A stretch of DNA of 64,000 nucleotides from Stutzerimonas stutzeri (GCF_024448895.1 NZ_JAMOIC010000024.1:1-64000); one strand, 5' to 3'; counted from the stretch's first letter, positions 28,587-38,500 are shown. Notes: generated by a model from the sequence alone, not told the origin. Made by a program: numbers and translations.

Positions 28587-29714
28587 ATGCCTATTCTCGA
28601 ATCGCCCTACGCCCGCCTCGACCTGATCCGCCAGCCCGAACAGCCCAACGAGCCGCTGCAAGCGTTCGATGCCGCGGATGAATACCTGCTGGCGCAGCTT
28701 CATGAGCAAGGTTTGCCCACCGGCAGCCGTGTGCTGGTGCTCAACGACAGCTTCGGCGCGCTCGCCTGCGCGCTGGCCCAGCATGCACTGGTGTTCAGCA
28801 GTGGTGACTCCCATCTCGCACACCTGGCGCTCAAGAAGAATTTGCAACGCAACGGTCTTCCGAGTGACGCGGTGACTTTCATCCCGGCCAGCGAGGCCGC
28901 GCAGGGGCCGTTCGACCGGGTGCTGATTCGCGTGCCCAAGACCCTCGCGTTGCTGGAGGAGCAACTGATCCGCCTGCACGGCCAACTCGCGCCGGGTGCT
29001 CAGGTGATCGCCGCCGCCATGATCAAGCACCTGCCGAGGGCTGCCGGCGATTTGCTGGAAAAGTACATCGGACCGGTGCAGGCCTCGCTGGCGGTGAAGA
29101 AGGCTCGGCTGTTGACCGCGACTCCGAGCGAAAAGCCGGCCCCGCGCTCGCCATATCCGACACGCTACCGTCTGGATCAGCCAGGCCTGGAACTCGTCAA
29201 CCACGCCAACCTGTTCTGCCGTGAAGACCTCGACATCGGCACTCGCGCCTTTCTTCCGCACCTGCCCAAGGCGCTCGGCACTCTGCGCGCGGCGGATCTG
29301 GGCTGTGGTAACGGCGTGCTCGGCATCGTCTATGCGCTGAGCAACCCGCAGGCGCAGCTGACCCTGGTGGATGAGAGCTACATGGCAGTGCAATCGGCAC
29401 GGGAGAACTGGCAGGCGATTCTTGGAGATCGTCCAACGGATATCCGCGCGGGTGATGGGCTCGCCGAGCAGCCGATGGACTCGCTGGATCTCGTGCTGTG
29501 CAATCCGCCCTTTCATCAGCAACAGGTGGTGGGCGATTTTCTCGCCTGGCGGATGTTCACCCAGGCCAAAACGGCACTGGCCAAGGGTGGCGAACTATGG
29601 ATCGTCGGCAATCGCCATCTGGGCTATCACCTCAAGCTCAAGCGTCTGTTCGGCAAAGTCGAACAGGTCGCCGCAACACCGAAGTTCGTGATTCTGCGGG
29701 CCATCAAGCCATGA
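28587..29714 (+). CDS. rlmG: 23S rRNA (guanine-N2-)-methyltransferase RlmG
   Basis: This 375-aa protein has the two-domain layout of RlmG/RsmC. A degenerate N-terminal half (RVLVLNDSFGALACALAQH) is followed by an active Rossmann methyltransferase with the SAM motif ADLGCGNGVLGIVYAL (near residue 233) and catalytic NPPFHQQ. It methylates G1835 of 23S rRNA. Its stop overlaps the start of the MerR gene (ATGA), although the functions look unrelated. Confidence 0.9.
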   Translation: MPILESPYARLDLIRQPEQPNEPLQAFDAADEYLLAQLHEQGLPTGSRVLVLNDSFGALACALAQHALVFSSGDSHLAHLALKKNLQRNGLPSDAVTFIPASEAAQGPFDRVLIRVPKTLALLEEQLIRLHGQLAPGAQVIAAAMIKHLPRAAGDLLEKYIGPVQASLAVKKARLLTATPSEKPAPRSPYPTRYRLDQPGLELVNHANLFCREDLDIGTRAFLPHLPKALGTLRAADLGCGNGVLGIVYALSNPQAQLTLVDESYMAVQSARENWQAILGDRPTDIRAGDGLAEQPMDSLDLVLCNPPFHQQQVVGDFLAWRMFTQAKTALAKGGELWIVGNRHLGYHLKLKRLFGKVEQVAATPKFVILRAIKP

Positions 29715-30088
29715 GCGAGGCCGCCGCTGGGATGCGCGTTCAGCAGTTTGCGGCCCGTACCGGCCTGTCCGCGGACACCCTGCGTTACTACGAGAAGATC
29801 GGTCTGCTGCGCCACGTCAAACGGGATGCCAGTGGCCACAGAGTCTACGGTTCACGCGATCTTGAGTGGGTCGGCTTCGTCCTACGCCTGAAGGACACCG
29901 GCATGCCGTTGGAGGACATCATCCGCTACGCCGATCTGCGCGAACGTGGCGACTCGACGCTGATGGCGCGCCAGGCGCTACTCGAAATCCATGCCGCAAC
30001 GCTGCAGCTACGACTGGAGCGTGACCGCGATCACCTCGACGCGCTGCAGGCAAAGATCGAGATCTACCGGCAGCAAACGAGCGCTTGA
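29711..30088 (+). CDS. MerR-family transcriptional regulator
   Basis: This 125-aa protein starts at the ATG at 29711, overlapping the rlmG stop by 4 bp. The MerR HTH is clear ([24 protein letters not shown]), followed by the [29 protein letters not shown] wing-helix pattern and a dimerisation coiled coil to the C-terminus. There are no metal-binding cysteines, so it belongs to the small-molecule or stress group (AdhR/YyaN-like). It is followed by a MerR-type promoter and a carboxymuconolactone-decarboxylase-family gene that it probably controls. Confidence 0.85.
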   Translation: MSEAAAGMRVQQFAARTGLSADTLRYYEKIGLLRHVKRDASGHRVYGSRDLEWVGFVLRLKDTGMPLEDIIRYADLRERGDSTLMARQALLEIHAATLQLRLERDRDHLDALQAKIEIYRQQTSA

Positions 30089-30115
30089 CCTGGAGTGCAC
30101 TCCAAGCCGCAGCCT
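30085..30115 (+). promoter_or_regulatory. MerR-type promoter with perfect 14-bp palindrome
   Basis: TTGACC (30085-30090) is followed directly by the perfect palindrome TGGAGTGCACTCCA (30091-30104). A long-spacer promoter with the dyad between -35 and -10 is the signature of MerR regulation. The -10 is poorly conserved (around 30110). The site begins at the stop codon of the merR gene. Confidence 0.7.
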
Positions 30116-30144
30116 CTTCCTCTACCCAATCGAGAGGAACGCTC

Positions 30145-30549
30145 ATGTCCGCATCCATCCGCTATACCGAAGGCCTGGCCAAACTCGAACAGATCGACGG
30201 TGAAGCCGGCCGCAAGGTCATCGCCAGCCTGCAGGCCATCGCACCCGATCTCGCGCGTTACGTCATCGAATTTCCGTTCGGCGATATCTACCAGCGCCCC
30301 GGACTGGACCTTCCCCAACGCGAGCTCGCCACGGTGGCGGCGCTGACAGCGCTCGGGCATTGCCAACCACAGCTGGCGGTACACATTCATGGGGCGCTTA
30401 ACGTTGGCTGCAAGCCGGAGCAGATCATCGAAGTGATCATCCAGATGGCCGTCTATGCCGGTTTTCCTGCAGCATTGAACGGTATGGCGACCGCCAAGGC
30501 GGTGTTTGCCGAGCGCGGGCTGTTGCCTGACATGAAACCCGATGCCTGA
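30145..30549 (+). CDS. Carboxymuconolactone decarboxylase-family protein
   Basis: This 134-aa protein starts at the ATG at 30145 (GAGGAAC upstream). CMD/AhpD-fold pattern: [41 protein letters not shown], and [22 protein letters not shown]. There is no CxxC, so alkylhydroperoxidase chemistry of the AhpD type is unlikely. Small CMD proteins next to MerR regulators are common in pseudomonads and of unknown substrate. It is probably the target of the adjacent MerR regulator. Confidence 0.8.
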   Translation: MSASIRYTEGLAKLEQIDGEAGRKVIASLQAIAPDLARYVIEFPFGDIYQRPGLDLPQRELATVAALTALGHCQPQLAVHIHGALNVGCKPEQIIEVIIQMAVYAGFPAALNGMATAKAVFAERGLLPDMKPDA

Positions 30550-30598
30550 TTGCGTACGCACGGCGCCTCACCGCCATAGCTATCAACACTGGTCAACG

Positions 30599-30659
30599 GT
30601 GGGCTAAAGCCCACCCTACGGGAAAAGCCAACGCGTATTTTTCTTCGTAGGGTGGGCTT
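30599..30659. repeat. REP-like palindrome (GTAGGGTGGGCT family)
   Basis: GGTGGGCT (30599-30606) and AGCCCACCCTACG (30608-30620) form a tight hairpin. An inverted copy CGTAGGGTGGGCTT lies at 30646-30659. It is related to the GTAGGGTGGAT elements at 22925, 32281 and 38501. Confidence 0.75.
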
Positions 30660-30710
30660 CAGATTGATCGACTCCTTGTACGGACGCGACCGTTCACGGC
30701 CGGTGCCCGC

Positions 30711-30787
30711 GTAGGATGGCGTTGAGCGAAGTGATACCCATCTGACCTTGGGGCACCGATGGGTATCGCAGGCTCAACCCATCCTAC
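30711..30787. repeat. REP-like palindrome (GTAGGATGG...GATACCCATC family)
   Basis: The left arm 30711-30742 (GTAGGATGGCGTTGAGCGAA then GTGATACCCATC) pairs imperfectly with the right arm 30758-30787 (GATGGGTATCGCAGGCTCAA then CCCATCCTAC). The same arm occurs in every spacer of the 228-bp array near betA. Confidence 0.8.
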
Positions 30788-30797
30788 TGCTGGTTCG

Positions 30798-30856
30798 GTA
30801 GGGGCGAATTCATTCGCCGTTGATCCTAGAACGTGGGCGAACAAGTTCGCCCCTAC
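30798..30856. repeat. REP-like palindrome (GTAGGGGCGAATTCATTCGCC family)
   Basis: GTAGGGGCGAATTCATTCGC (30798 on) pairs with GCGAACAAGTTCGCCCCTAC (ending 30856). This is the classical pseudomonad element with an internal GCGAAT-loop-ATTCGC hairpin in each half. With the two preceding elements it fills most of the 30550-30988 gap. Confidence 0.85.
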
Positions 30857-30988
30857 ATGTGGGTGCGCGTGCATCAAGGGGGTCGTGAATTGCCTCGTTA
30901 ACGTTTCGGTCGCCCCCCCTGCAACCGGACATGAGCGTTACTGCAGCTGCATGCTAATCTGCCCGACCGCCCTCCTTGCGCCTGCCTG

Positions 30989-32215
30989 ATGTCCACACAC
31001 GCCAAGCTGCTGTTGCGCCACCAACGCCCCTTCATCAAGTTCTGGTTCGCCCGTGTACTCACCGCCAGTGGCTTCCAGATGCTGGCCGTGGCGATCGGCT
31101 GGCACATGTACGAACTGACCGGCAGCGTGCTGGACCTCGGACTGGTCGGGCTGGCGGAATTCTTCCCACGGCTGCTGTTCATTCTCTGGACCGGACACGT
31201 CGCCGATCGCTTCGACAGAAGACGGGTCGCTGCACTGTGTCAGGGCCTGCAGGGGTTGATCGCACTGGCGCTGGTGCTCGGCGCCGGTGGGCTGGGCGTG
31301 ACAAGGGAGATGATCTTCGTGCTGGCGTTTCTGCTGGGCACTGCACGCGCGTTCGAGGGGCCGGCGACCCAGGCGTTATTGCCCAGCCTTGTGCCGACCC
31401 AGTTGTTTCCCGCTGCGGTCGCGGCTTCATCATCCGCCATGCAGACAGCCACCATCGTCGCGCCCGCGCTCGGCGGGTTGCTCTTCGCCATCGGCCCGCT
31501 ATGGGTCTACGGGCCGGTCGCGCTGCTCTTCGCCCTCGCCTGCGGCCTGATGCTCAGCCTGCCGAAGCGTCCTGCTCCGCCGAAGCAGACCGGCCCTGCG
31601 ATGGACAATCTGCTCGCTGGCATGCGCTTCATCCGAAGCCGACCGGACATTTTTGGCGCCATCTCTCTGGACATGTTCGCGGTGCTGCTTGGCGGCGCCA
31701 CCGCGCTGTTGCCAGTGTTCGCCAAGGACATATTACTCACCGGCCCTTCAGGTCTCGGGCTGCTGCGTTCAGCGCCCGCCGTGGGTGCGTTGTTGATGTC
31801 GTTCTGGTTGGCGCGTTACCCGATCAATCGGCGGGTCGGCCGGGTCATGTTCGCGGCCGTCGGCGTCTTTGGCCTGGCAACCATAGCCTTCGGCCTGTCC
31901 ACCTCGTTCTGGCTGTCGATGGGTGTGCTGGTGGTGCTGGGCGCTGCGGACATGATCAGCATGGTGATTCGCGGCGCCTTCGTGCAGCTGGAGACGCCCG
32001 ACGCCATGCGCGGCCGCGTGAGTGCGGTCAACGGATTGTTTATCGGGGCTTCCAATCAGCTCGGCGAATTCGAATCCGGCCTGACCGCGCACTGGTTCGG
32101 CACCGTGCCGGCCGTGGTAATCGGAGGCGTCGGTACGCTGATAATCACCGGCGCCTGGATGAAGCTGTTCCCGACGCTGGCCAATCGTGACCAGCTGCAT
32201 CGGGATTTGGATTAG
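30989..32215 (+). CDS. MFS transporter, EntS-like (MFS_3)
   Basis: This 408-aa protein has about 12 hydrophobic segments. The motif A region reads GHVADRFDRRRV (after TM2). The N-terminal FIKFWFARVLTASGFQMLAVAIG and the mid-protein GPATQALLPSLVPTQLFPAAVA match the EntS/MFS_3 group of exporters. The substrate is unknown; siderophore or drug export is typical of the family. No strong ribosome binding site precedes the ATG. It has no functionally linked neighbour. Confidence 0.75.
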   Translation: MSTHAKLLLRHQRPFIKFWFARVLTASGFQMLAVAIGWHMYELTGSVLDLGLVGLAEFFPRLLFILWTGHVADRFDRRRVAALCQGLQGLIALALVLGAGGLGVTREMIFVLAFLLGTARAFEGPATQALLPSLVPTQLFPAAVAASSSAMQTATIVAPALGGLLFAIGPLWVYGPVALLFALACGLMLSLPKRPAPPKQTGPAMDNLLAGMRFIRSRPDIFGAISLDMFAVLLGGATALLPVFAKDILLTGPSGLGLLRSAPAVGALLMSFWLARYPINRRVGRVMFAAVGVFGLATIAFGLSTSFWLSMGVLVVLGAADMISMVIRGAFVQLETPDAMRGRVSAVNGLFIGASNQLGEFESGLTAHWFGTVPAVVIGGVGTLIITGAWMKLFPTLANRDQLHRDLD

Positions 32216-32222
32216 CGGTTTC

Positions 32223-32314
32223 GGTGGAAGACGCTTCGCGGTCTTCCACCCTACGCCCGCACACTCGAAAGTCGCGCACTCGTAGGGTGGAAAACGGCAA
32301 CGCCTTTTCCACGC
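32223..32314. repeat. REP-like palindromes between the MFS gene and the molybdenum oxidoreductase
   Basis: GGTGGAAGACGCTTCGCGGT then CTTCCACCCTACG (32223-32255) and CGTAGGGTGGAAAACGGCAA then CGCCTTTTCCACGC (32281-32314) are hairpins of the GTAGGGTGG family in a tail-to-tail gap between convergent genes. Confidence 0.8.
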
Positions 32315-32324
32315 GCTCCGTCTG

Positions 32325-34529
32325 TTACAACAACTTATCCATGGTGATCGGCAAATCGCGCACGCGCTTGCCGGTGGCATGGAAGATCGCGTTGGCCACG
32401 GCCGCGCCTACGCCGACGATGCCAATTTCGCCGACACCCTTGGAGCCGAGCGCGTTGACGATCTCGTCCTTCTCCTCCACGAAGATCACGTCGATCTCGC
32501 CAATATCGGCATTCACCGGAACGTGGTACTCGGACAGGTTGTGGTTCATGTAACGACCGAGGTTGTGGTCGATCATGGTTTCCTCGTGCAGTGCCTGGCC
32601 GATGCCCCACACCACACCGCCGACGATCTGATTACCAGCGGTCTTGGGATTGACCACGCGCCCGGCGGCCACCGCACTGACCACTCGGCTGACTTTCACC
32701 GTGCCCAAGGACTCATCCACGCGAACCTCGACGAAGATCGCCGAATGAGTCGCAGTGGAATAGTCGTTGCGCTTCTCGCCAGGCTCGGCGCTGACCTCCG
32801 CTTCCACCAGACCGGTCACCGCGACGATCTGTGACAGCTCGACGCCATTTTCCGGCGACGCCTTCAGCCGCATCTGACCGTCGGCAAATTCCACATCCTC
32901 AAGCTTGGCGCCCGTAAAAGGCGAGACGGGCGACTGCTGGGCCGCATCCAGTAATTTCTGCTGCAACCCCTCGCAGGCCTTTTGCACCGCCGTACCTACG
33001 GATGAAACGGTAAAAGACCCGCCCTCCAGCGGCGCCTTCGACAAGCTCGAATCACCCAGACGAAACTCCACCTGCTCCATCGGCAGCCCCATGGCCGCGG
33101 CAGCGATCTGCGTCATCACCGTGTAGGTACCGGTGCCGATATCGGAGGTTGCGCTGCTGACGATCAGACGCCCATCCGGCTCCATGCAGGCCTTGGCGGC
33201 GGCAGGCATTTGCATGGCCTCCCATACACCGGTGGCCATGCCCCAGCCGATCAACTGATTGCCGTCGCGCATGGAGCGCGGCTCCATCGTGCGACGCGAC
33301 CAGCCGAAGCGCTCTGCACCCTGCTCGTAGCACTGACGCAACTCCTTGCTGGAGTACGGCTTGTCTTCGTTGGCGTTGCGATCGGAATAGTTGGCCAGAC
33401 GCAATTGCACAGGGTCGATGCCGGCAGCGTAGGCCAGCTCATCCATGGCGCTTTCCAGCGCGTATACGCCGATGGTTGCCCCCGGTGCTCGCATGTCCAG
33501 CGGGGTGTAGACGTCCAGCGGGACCAGCTGGTACTCCAGCCGCACGTTCGGGCATTTGTAGAGCATGCCGGACCACTCCACCTCATGTTCGGTGAAGTCT
33601 TCGAAGCGCGAAGTCTGGCCGATCGCCTGGTGGGTAATCGCCTGCAGCTCACCACTGGCATTTGCGCCAATCGACAAGCGCTGCACGGTGCGTGGGCGGT
33701 AGCCGAAGGTGAACATCTGCTGGCGTTTGAGCGTCACGCGTACCGAGCGCTTGAGCTTTAGCGCGGCCATTACGGCCAGCGTCAGCTGATATTGGGGCCG
33801 CAGCCCCGAACCGAAGGCACCACCGACGAAGGGCGAGAGGATGCGGATCTTGCCCTCCATGTCGAATACGCCTTCGAGATAGCGCATGCAGTTCTGCACG
33901 CCCTGGGTCTTGTCGTAGATCTCCAGGTTGCCTTCGGGAAAGTAGTGAACGGTGGACGCGTGCGGCTCCATCGGATTGTGGTGCTCGACCGGCGTGGTGT
34001 ATTGCACGTCAACCTTGTACTGGGCGCTGGCCAGGGCGCCGTCCGCATCGCCACGCGGCTCCGGCAGTTCGGCCGGCGCCTTGTGCATGGTTTGGAGCTG
34101 ATCGAGCAGGTCGGTGTGGTGCGGCTCGCGATCATATTCGACGCGAACCAGGCTGCCGGCATAGCGCGCCAGCTCCAGATTCTCAGCGACGACCAGAGCG
34201 ATTGGCTGACCACTGTAGAGAATGCGGTCGTTGAACAGCGGACGGAACGGCGAGCCATCGGCGGCATCGTCGTCCTCATAGGGCTCGTCGTAGCTGGCAA
34301 TGGGCGGACGGTTCTGATGGGTCAGCACCAGCGCGACACCGGGCACGGCTTCCGCCGCGCTGGCATCGATGCTGATGATCCGCCCACGAGCGATGCTGCT
34401 GTTGACCACACTGCCGTAGAGCAGGCCGGGGACGTCAAATTCAGCCGCATAGTGCGCTTGGCCGGTGACCTTCTTGGGGCCGTCGACGCGATTCAGGGGC
34501 TGACCGAAAGGGGAAGTGGCGGGTTTCAT
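32325..34529 (-). CDS. Molybdopterin-binding large subunit of an aldehyde/xanthine oxidoreductase (PaoC-like)
   Basis: This 734-aa protein is very close to E. coli PaoC length. The N-terminal aldehyde-oxidase ab domain ([20 protein letters not shown]) is followed by the molybdenum domain: [53 protein letters not shown] and the catalytic Glu in [13 protein letters not shown] near the C-terminus. It oxidises aldehydes or aromatic heterocycles by hydroxylation at a MCD cofactor. It is the last gene of a three-gene operon, overlapping the FAD subunit by 4 bp. The substrate is unknown. Confidence 0.88.
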   Translation of the reverse strand: MKPATSPFGQPLNRVDGPKKVTGQAHYAAEFDVPGLLYGSVVNSSIARGRIISIDASAAEAVPGVALVLTHQNRPPIASYDEPYEDDDAADGSPFRPLFNDRILYSGQPIALVVAENLELARYAGSLVRVEYDREPHHTDLLDQLQTMHKAPAELPEPRGDADGALASAQYKVDVQYTTPVEHHNPMEPHASTVHYFPEGNLEIYDKTQGVQNCMRYLEGVFDMEGKIRILSPFVGGAFGSGLRPQYQLTLAVMAALKLKRSVRVTLKRQQMFTFGYRPRTVQRLSIGANASGELQAITHQAIGQTSRFEDFTEHEVEWSGMLYKCPNVRLEYQLVPLDVYTPLDMRAPGATIGVYALESAMDELAYAAGIDPVQLRLANYSDRNANEDKPYSSKELRQCYEQGAERFGWSRRTMEPRSMRDGNQLIGWGMATGVWEAMQMPAAAKACMEPDGRLIVSSATSDIGTGTYTVMTQIAAAAMGLPMEQVEFRLGDSSLSKAPLEGGSFTVSSVGTAVQKACEGLQQKLLDAAQQSPVSPFTGAKLEDVEFADGQMRLKASPENGVELSQIVAVTGLVEAEVSAEPGEKRNDYSTATHSAIFVEVRVDESLGTVKVSRVVSAVAAGRVVNPKTAGNQIVGGVVWGIGQALHEETMIDHNLGRYMNHNLSEYHVPVNADIGEIDVIFVEEKDEIVNALGSKGVGEIGIVGVGAAVANAIFHATGKRVRDLPITMDKLL

Positions 34530-35512
34530 TGAGCGGCTCCTTTGGCAGCGTCGGTCAGGGCACGAACAATGGCGCGCCGGCCCAGTTCGATCTTGAAGGC
34601 GTTGTGTTCGAAGCCGCTGGCACCCTCGAGCAGGATGTCTGCTGCGGCGGTAAACGCGGACTCGTCAGCGGGCTTGCCAACAAGCGCCGCCTCCGCGTCA
34701 GCCTTGCGCCAGGGCTTGTGCGCCACGCCACCCATGGCGATGCGGGCACTGCGTATGTTGCTGCCGTCCATCTCAAGTGCAACGGCGACCGAAATAAGCG
34801 CAAAGGCGTAGGACGCACGATCACGTATTTTGAGATAGCTGCTATGTGCGGAGAAATCCTGCGGTGGCAGCTCGACGGCGGTGATCAGCTCGCCGTCCAT
34901 CAGCGTGTTGTCGCGCTCTGGGGCATCCCCTGGCAGCCGATGGAAGTCGGCGAAAGCGATCCGCCGCTCACCCTGCGGACCCTGCACATGCACCACGGCA
35001 TCGAGTGCAGCCATGGCGACGCACATGTCGGAGGGGTGCACGGCGATGCAGGCGTCGCTGTGCCCGAGGATCGCATGGATGCGATTGAGGCCATCGCGGG
35101 CGGAGCAACCGCTGCCCGGCTCGCGTTTGTTGCACGGCGTGGTGCTGTCATAGAAGTAGTAACAACGGGTGCGCTGCAAAAGATTGCCGCCAGTGGTCGC
35201 CATATTGCGCAGCTGTGGCGAGGCACCTGCCAGGATCGCCTGAGACAGCAACGGATACCGCTGCTCAACCAGGGGATGCCAGGCCAGATCCGCATTGCTG
35301 ACCAACGCACCGATGCGCAGGCCTCCGTTGGCGGTTGTTTCGATATCCGCCAGTGGCAACCGAGAGATGTCGATCAGCTGTGAAGGACGGGTGACGTTTT
35401 CCTTCATCAGATCGAGCAGGTTGGTGCCGCCGGCAATGTAGCGGCTGTCGGGTCGAAACTGACCGATCGCCTCTTCAACGCTGCTCGGGCGGGCATAGCT
35501 GAACGGGTTCAT
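34526..35512 (-). CDS. FAD-binding subunit of the molybdenum oxidoreductase (PaoB-like)
   Basis: This 328-aa protein has the CO-dehydrogenase flavoprotein fold with [16 protein letters not shown] (near residue 30) and [20 protein letters not shown]. The inserted segment RTRCYYF...[10 protein letters not shown]...[15 protein letters not shown] carries the four cysteines of the extra 4Fe-4S cluster seen in PaoB and 4-hydroxybenzoyl-CoA reductase beta. It passes electrons from the Mo and Fe-S centres to the acceptor. GGAGGTGA precedes the ATG; it overlaps both neighbours by 4 bp. Confidence 0.88.
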   Translation of the reverse strand: MNPFSYARPSSVEEAIGQFRPDSRYIAGGTNLLDLMKENVTRPSQLIDISRLPLADIETTANGGLRIGALVSNADLAWHPLVEQRYPLLSQAILAGASPQLRNMATTGGNLLQRTRCYYFYDSTTPCNKREPGSGCSARDGLNRIHAILGHSDACIAVHPSDMCVAMAALDAVVHVQGPQGERRIAFADFHRLPGDAPERDNTLMDGELITAVELPPQDFSAHSSYLKIRDRASYAFALISVAVALEMDGSNIRSARIAMGGVAHKPWRKADAEAALVGKPADESAFTAAADILLEGASGFEHNAFKIELGRRAIVRALTDAAKGAAQ

Positions 35513-36042
35513 GGCGTCACCTCCTTCGCACCGGCCAGGCGCTCGCGGGTTTCAGCCGTGGCATCCTCGATGGCCGCAACAATGTTCGGGTAGGCGCCGC
35601 AGCGGCAGACGTTGCCGCTCATCTGTTCGCGCAGGTCGTCACGGGTCTGGGCTCGCCCTTCGGCGACCATCCCAACGGCTGAGCAGATCTGGCCCGGGGT
35701 GCAGTAGCCGCACTGAAACGCATCGTGTTTGACGAAAGCGGCCTGCATGGGATGCAGTTCTTCGCCCTGCGCCAGCCCTTCGATGGTGGTCAACTCGGCG
35801 CCGTCGTGCATTACGGCAAGGGTCAGGCAGCTGTTGATGCGCTTACCGTTGAGCAGCACCGTGCAGGCACCGCACTGGCCATGGTCACAGCCTTTCTTGG
35901 TGCCGGTCAGGTGCAGCTGTTCGCGCAGCAGATCGAGCAGAGTGGTCCAGGGATAGACTTCGACTTCGCGGCGCTCGCCGTTCAGTTGAAGCGTGATGGA
36001 ACAGGCGGCAATCCCACCTGCAGCGGTAGACGTTTCGCTCAT
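35509..36042 (-). CDS. 2Fe-2S subunit of the molybdenum oxidoreductase (PaoA-like)
   Basis: This 177-aa protein has a plant-type 2Fe-2S N-terminal domain ([22 protein letters not shown]) and a four-helix second 2Fe-2S domain ([11 protein letters not shown] and [12 protein letters not shown]). Unlike E. coli PaoA, there is no twin-arginine leader; the first 15 residues are only Ser/Thr/Ala-rich, so the complex is probably cytoplasmic. It is the first gene of the operon. Confidence 0.9.
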   Translation of the reverse strand: MSETSTAAGGIAACSITLQLNGERREVEVYPWTTLLDLLREQLHLTGTKKGCDHGQCGACTVLLNGKRINSCLTLAVMHDGAELTTIEGLAQGEELHPMQAAFVKHDAFQCGYCTPGQICSAVGMVAEGRAQTRDDLREQMSGNVCRCGAYPNIVAAIEDATAETRERLAGAKEVTP

Positions 36043-36265
36043 GACAGCCTCACGGTTTGGGGGGCTTCGGATGCCTGTTCTATGCAGGATCGCCGAAGAC
36101 CTCAGGCATTTGGATGCGCTTTCCGTGCGCCTAGGGGTACGACTGCCAGGGCGGAAAAATCGTTCAGCCGGCGTGCTGGAAGGCTTCTCGTGCTAGAGGT
36201 GGCAGTGCAGTCAATCGACGGATCTGGCATCGGCCTGCCTCGAGGACGAGCAACAGAGCGGCCGA

Positions 36266-36868
36266 TCAGGCAGGACGACGGTCCTCGGGACGGTCGATAT
36301 CCTCCAGCACCCCTGCGTCATCCACCGGGACCTCGATCACTGACGGGTCGCCGAAAAGAGCCTGTGCACCCCGCTCGCCCGCCATTGCCAGCAGCTGTGC
36401 GCTGTGAGCACTGCCGATGCCTCGAGGGTGGCCGCGTTGCCCATCGTGAAGCGGCGCCACGAGCCGCTCGGGCTGAATCTCGGACGCAATCCGGCGGACG
36501 GTATCGGGTCGGATGTAGGGCATGTCGCCCAGCGCCACCAGCCAGCCGCGGCTAGCCGGATACCGGGCAACGGCCTGCGCCAGGCTATGGCCGAGGCCAT
36601 TCGTGCGCACCGTAAACACCTCCGCGCCGAATCGGTCGGCCTGCTGATCCAGCCAGCTGCGCAATGCGAAATTGTCTTCACGAGTGACGACGACCAGCCG
36701 CTCGGTTACGCCAGCCAGCGCCGCGAGCGTCGCGGCCAGCACTTCGGGTGCGCCGGGGGCATCACGGCTGGTGGCCAGCAGTTTGTCTTCGTCAACCCGC
36801 TCGCGGTACCGGCTGCCCTGACCGGCTGCCAGCACCAGCGAACAGACGCCAACAATCGGCTCAGGCAT
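36266..36868 (-). CDS. MocA-like molybdenum cofactor cytidylyltransferase (NTP transferase)
   Basis: This 200-aa protein starts at the ATG at 36868 (ACGGAGC upstream); the frame is open to 37072 without homology. The nucleotidyltransferase motif is LVLAAGQGSRYRERVDEDKLLA (written in two parts: LVLAAGQGSRY and DKLLA), with LVALGDMPYIRPDT as the metal-binding Asp region. MocA enzymes attach CMP to the molybdenum cofactor for the xanthine oxidase family. Its position 224 bp upstream of the PaoABC-like genes on the same strand supports that job. The usual XdhC/PaoD insertion chaperone is not in the window. Confidence 0.8.
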   Translation of the reverse strand: MPEPIVGVCSLVLAAGQGSRYRERVDEDKLLATSRDAPGAPEVLAATLAALAGVTERLVVVTREDNFALRSWLDQQADRFGAEVFTVRTNGLGHSLAQAVARYPASRGWLVALGDMPYIRPDTVRRIASEIQPERLVAPLHDGQRGHPRGIGSAHSAQLLAMAGERGAQALFGDPSVIEVPVDDAGVLEDIDRPEDRRPA

Positions 36869-37201
36869 GGCAATGCTCCGTCGTGCGTACGTCGCCTGAA
36901 TAAGCACCATTATTGCAAAGCAGCGGCTCTCGTCTGGATCGGTGGTCATGCTTTCCTCAGGCATGCGGCCGGGACGCGTGGATGCGCCCCACAAGCCATC
37001 TGGACCGGCGTAGACGCACAATGTCGCTGCGCCAGCAAACCAGAACCGGCGGGTCAGCCTAATCAAATTCAACCCGGTAAGGCGACGGTGTAAGATGCGC
37101 GGCTTTTGCGGGCATCGCCCGAATAAGCTTTGCTGTAGCTAGCGAGTCCTCCACAGAGACAACCCCCAACGCACCAACGACCGGCAAGAAGAGGAATCAC
37201 C
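36869..37201. other. Divergent promoter region mocA-like / NCS2 permease
   Basis: This 333-bp stretch has no gene of its own. A run AGATGCGCGGCTTTTGCGGG near 37090 precedes the permease. I looked for a purine riboswitch fold before the permease and did not see its conserved core. Confidence 0.4.
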
Positions 37202-38497
37202 ATGCTGGAGAAGCTGTTCCAACTCAAGGCGCACAACACCACGCCGCGCACCGAGATCCTCGCCGGACTCACCACGTTTCTGACGATGGCCTACATCCTC
37301 TTCGTCAACCCAAGCATCCTGGCCGAGACCGGCATGGATCACGGCGCTGTGTTCGTCGCCACCTGCCTGGCGGCCGCCATCGGCTCTGCGATCATGGGCC
37401 TGGTCGCCAACTACCCGATCGCGCTGGCACCGGGCATGGGGCTGAACGCTTTCTTTACCTACACCGTGGTCCTGACCATGGGCTACACCTGGCAGACCGC
37501 GCTGGGTGCGGTATTTCTCTCGGGTGCGATCTTCTTTCTCTTGTCGATCTTCAAGATTCGCGAGTGGATCATCCACAGCATTCCGCTGGCGCTGCGTTCG
37601 GGCATCGCGGCGGGTATCGGCCTGTTCCTGGCGATCATCGCCCTTAAGAATGCCGGGATCGTGGTCGACAACCCGGCCACGCTGGTAGGCCTTGGCGATC
37701 TCACTGCCGGCGGCCCGCTGCTGGCCTGCCTGGGCTTCTTCCTGATCGCTGCACTGGCCTACCGCAAGGTCACTGGCGCCGTCATGATCGGCATTCTGGT
37801 TGTCACCGGGCTCTCGATCCTGCTCGGCCTGTCCGAGCTCAACGGTGTCGTATCGATGCCGCCTTCGCTGGTCCCAACGCTCATGGAACTGGACATCATG
37901 GGCGCGCTGGACATCGGTCTGATCAGCGTGATCTTTGCCTTTCTGTTCGTCGACCTGTTCGATACGTCCGGCACCCTGATCGGCGTCGCGCAGAAGGCCA
38001 ACCTGCTGGACAAGGACGGCCGCATGCCACGCCTGGGCCGCGCGCTGCTGGCTGACAGCACCGCAACCATGGCCGGCGCCGCCCTCGGCACCTCGACCAC
38101 CACCAGCTACATCGAATCTGCAGCGGGTATCAGCGCCGGTGGCCGCACCGGTCTGACCGCCTGCGTGGTCGCGCTGCTGTTCCTGCTCAGCCTGTTCTTC
38201 GCCCCCCTGGCTGGCGCCATACCAGCCTACGCCACCGCGCCGGCACTGCTGTTCGTAGCGGTGCTGATGATGAGCAGCCTGGCCAATATCGACTGGGAAG
38301 ACCTCACCGTCGCCGCGCCGGTGGCCATCGCCGCGCTGGCTATGCCGCTGACCTTCTCCATCGCCAACGGCATCGCCTTCGGCTTCATCGCCTGGACCGC
38401 TATCAAGCTGCTCGCCGGACGCTGGCGCGACCTGAGCCCGGCGATGTGGATCCTGTCGATCCTGTTCGTCATCAAGCTCGGCTGGTTCGCCGGCTGA
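37202..38497 (+). CDS. NCS2-family purine permease (adenine/hypoxanthine/guanine type)
   Basis: This 431-aa protein has 12-14 hydrophobic segments of the AzgA/PbuG branch: RTEILAGLTTFLTMAYILFVNP at the N-terminus, ALAPGMGLNAFFTYTVV, DLFDTSGTLIGVAQKANLLD and the signature GTSTTTSYIESAAGISAGGRTGL. It imports purine bases with protons. GAAGAGGA lies 7 bp before the ATG. The neighbouring Mo-oxidoreductase is of the xanthine dehydrogenase superfamily, but its PaoABC-like subunits do not point to xanthine, so a functional link is not assumed. Confidence 0.9.
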   Translation: MLEKLFQLKAHNTTPRTEILAGLTTFLTMAYILFVNPSILAETGMDHGAVFVATCLAAAIGSAIMGLVANYPIALAPGMGLNAFFTYTVVLTMGYTWQTALGAVFLSGAIFFLLSIFKIREWIIHSIPLALRSGIAAGIGLFLAIIALKNAGIVVDNPATLVGLGDLTAGGPLLACLGFFLIAALAYRKVTGAVMIGILVVTGLSILLGLSELNGVVSMPPSLVPTLMELDIMGALDIGLISVIFAFLFVDLFDTSGTLIGVAQKANLLDKDGRMPRLGRALLADSTATMAGAALGTSTTTSYIESAAGISAGGRTGLTACVVALLFLLSLFFAPLAGAIPAYATAPALLFVAVLMMSSLANIDWEDLTVAAPVAIAALAMPLTFSIANGIAFGFIAWTAIKLLAGRWRDLSPAMWILSILFVIKLGWFAG

Positions 38498-38500
38498 CGT

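Noticed and set aside
36869-37201. Purine riboswitch before the NCS2 permease
   Set aside because: I could not find the conserved three-way junction core or a terminator alternative near the ATG.
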